64,000 nt of DNA from Sphingomonas sediminicola. GTDB taxonomy: Bacteria > Pseudomonadota > Alphaproteobacteria > Sphingomonadales > Sphingomonadaceae. Positions 63,458-64,000 of the stretch are shown here, piece by piece (positions within the stretch are counted from its first letter, which is position 1; each line of letters begins with the position of its first letter). A program made the position numbers and the translations under genes. Below the pieces are notes generated by a model. That model made no database searches and was not told the origin of the DNA. It saw nothing but the letters and a program-made list of their open reading frames with translations. The stretch is from contig NZ_CP060782.1 in assembly GCF_014489515.1 (NCBI RefSeq), positions 1,674,001 through 1,738,000 of the forward strand, written 5' to 3'.

Positions 63458-63820
63458 ATGGACCACGCGACACCAAATCTTCCCTCGCGCGATTTCGAGG
63501 CGACGTCGCAATTCTACGGAAAGCTTGGATTCAGCGAGAGCTGGCGAGACCGCGGCTGGATGATCCTGAAGCGCGACGGCGCGGCGCTGGAATTCTTTCC
63601 TTATCCCGATCTCGATCCGCTCGAGAGCTCGTTCGGCTGCTGCCTCAGGCTCGACGACCTTGAGTCCTTCTATCGAACCTGCCGGGATGCCGGGGTGCCG
63701 GAAACCAGCGGAGGCCAGCCCAGGCTCCAGCTGCCTCGGAAAGAGCCCAGCGGTCTTACGATTGCCTATCTTGTCGATCCGGACGGATCGCTTGTCCGAA
63801 TCGTGCAGAATCCGGCCTAG
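63458..63820 (+). CDS. VOC-fold protein, bleomycin-resistance-like
   Basis: A 120-residue vicinal-oxygen-chelate protein: NLPSRDFEATSQFYGKLGFSESWRDRGWMILKRDGAALEFFPYPDLDP, then the second half ending LTIAYLVDPDGSLVRIVQNP. It is the BLMT/glyoxalase-like dimer fold. The first metal His is replaced in LPSRDF, so drug binding rather than catalysis is possible. It starts 11 bases after the upstream stop. Confidence 0.85.
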   Translation: MDHATPNLPSRDFEATSQFYGKLGFSESWRDRGWMILKRDGAALEFFPYPDLDPLESSFGCCLRLDDLESFYRTCRDAGVPETSGGQPRLQLPRKEPSGLTIAYLVDPDGSLVRIVQNPA

Positions 63821-63972
63821 TCAGCTCGGCGTTCACCCTCCCGCCGTTCTCCCTCACGTCGATCATCGGTGCGCCCGCCCTGCCGGCGCTTGATCCCGGA
63901 CCTGCGTTCCTCGCCGTCCCGGCGTTCCGGGTTTTGACGGCGGTCCCCATTCTCGGTGTCCTGATCGGCCAT
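63817..63972 (-). CDS. very small, highly charged protein
   Basis: A 51-residue reading frame starting at ATG 63972 (MADQDTENGDRRQNPERRDG, then EERRSGIKRRQGGRTDDRRE and a C-terminal GERREGERRAD). A TAGGA ribosome site lies 9-13 bases upstream. About half its residues are Arg, Asp or Glu, so it is probably disordered. Its stop overlaps the last codon of the convergent VOC gene. Repetitive RRxG(E/D) composition suggests nucleic-acid or protein binding. No family recognised. Confidence 0.5.
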   Translation of the reverse strand: MADQDTENGDRRQNPERRDGEERRSGIKRRQGGRTDDRREGERREGERRAD

Positions 63973-64000
63973 CGCCAGAAATCCTACCCTGTTAGGACCA

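Overview
The window looks like a chromosomal segment of an alphaproteobacterium of the Sphingomonas group (order Sphingomonadales). This rests on high GC with strong G/C third-position bias, a circularly permuted two-piece tmRNA, a perfect EcfG-type general stress promoter, a BigR-type persulfide operon, an UrcA-family protein and FecI/FecR/TonB-receptor signalling. No phage, insertion sequence, CRISPR array, tRNA or rRNA was recognised. The genus is inferred.

Layout. 1-8 kb: a lipoprotein, a nitronate monooxygenase/SH3/RidA operon, a Tyr/Gly-repeat protein, nadC, a metallophosphoesterase, an APH-fold kinase and small membrane proteins. 8.1-16.7 kb: an apparently co-transcribed accessory locus with ECF sigma factor, FecR anti-sigma, STN-domain TonB receptor, thermostable-hemolysin-family protein, AMP-forming ligase, heme-oxygenase-fold di-iron enzyme, SDR, repeat protein and methyltransferase. 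This is the best candidate for an undescribed system. 16.7-21.7 kb: sodC, an AsnB-type amidotransferase and a tandem ELM1-like protein. 21.7-30.6 kb: M3 peptidase, a LemA-TPM-TPM-NUDIX operon, mscL, an amidohydrolase and a lipoprotein. 30.6-31.0 kb: ssrA on the minus strand. 31-38.6 kb: NUDIX, SWIB and a probable peptidoglycan-recycling neighbourhood (S66 carboxypeptidase, Mpl-like ligase, D-aminoacylase-like protein), then small unknowns. 38.8-40.8 kb: a LytS/LytTR two-component pair. 41-50.3 kb: symporter, methyltransferase, two TonB-C-domain proteins, amine oxidase, DUF2383 protein, TetR regulator, fatty acid hydroxylase-family protein and a cupredoxin. 50.3-51.1 kb: a barrel remnant and a possible structured RNA. 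51.3-58.2 kb: UvrD/PcrA helicase, cold-shock protein, secreted and outer-membrane proteins, a TPR-sulfotransferase. 58.3-61.3 kb: the persulfide operon (BigR, persulfide dioxygenase, two YeeE/YedE-type proteins, TauE/SafE). 61.3-64 kb: PilZ protein, a DUF6445-like protein, a VOC protein and two very short genes.

A property that affects nearly every call: I count about 36 places in 64 kb where two halves of one recognisable protein lie in different frames and rejoin by adding one base, usually one G or C in a G/C run. They hit core genes as well as accessory ones, so sequencing or consensus error is more likely than mass pseudogenisation. I therefore annotate these genes over their full span and state where the frame changes.
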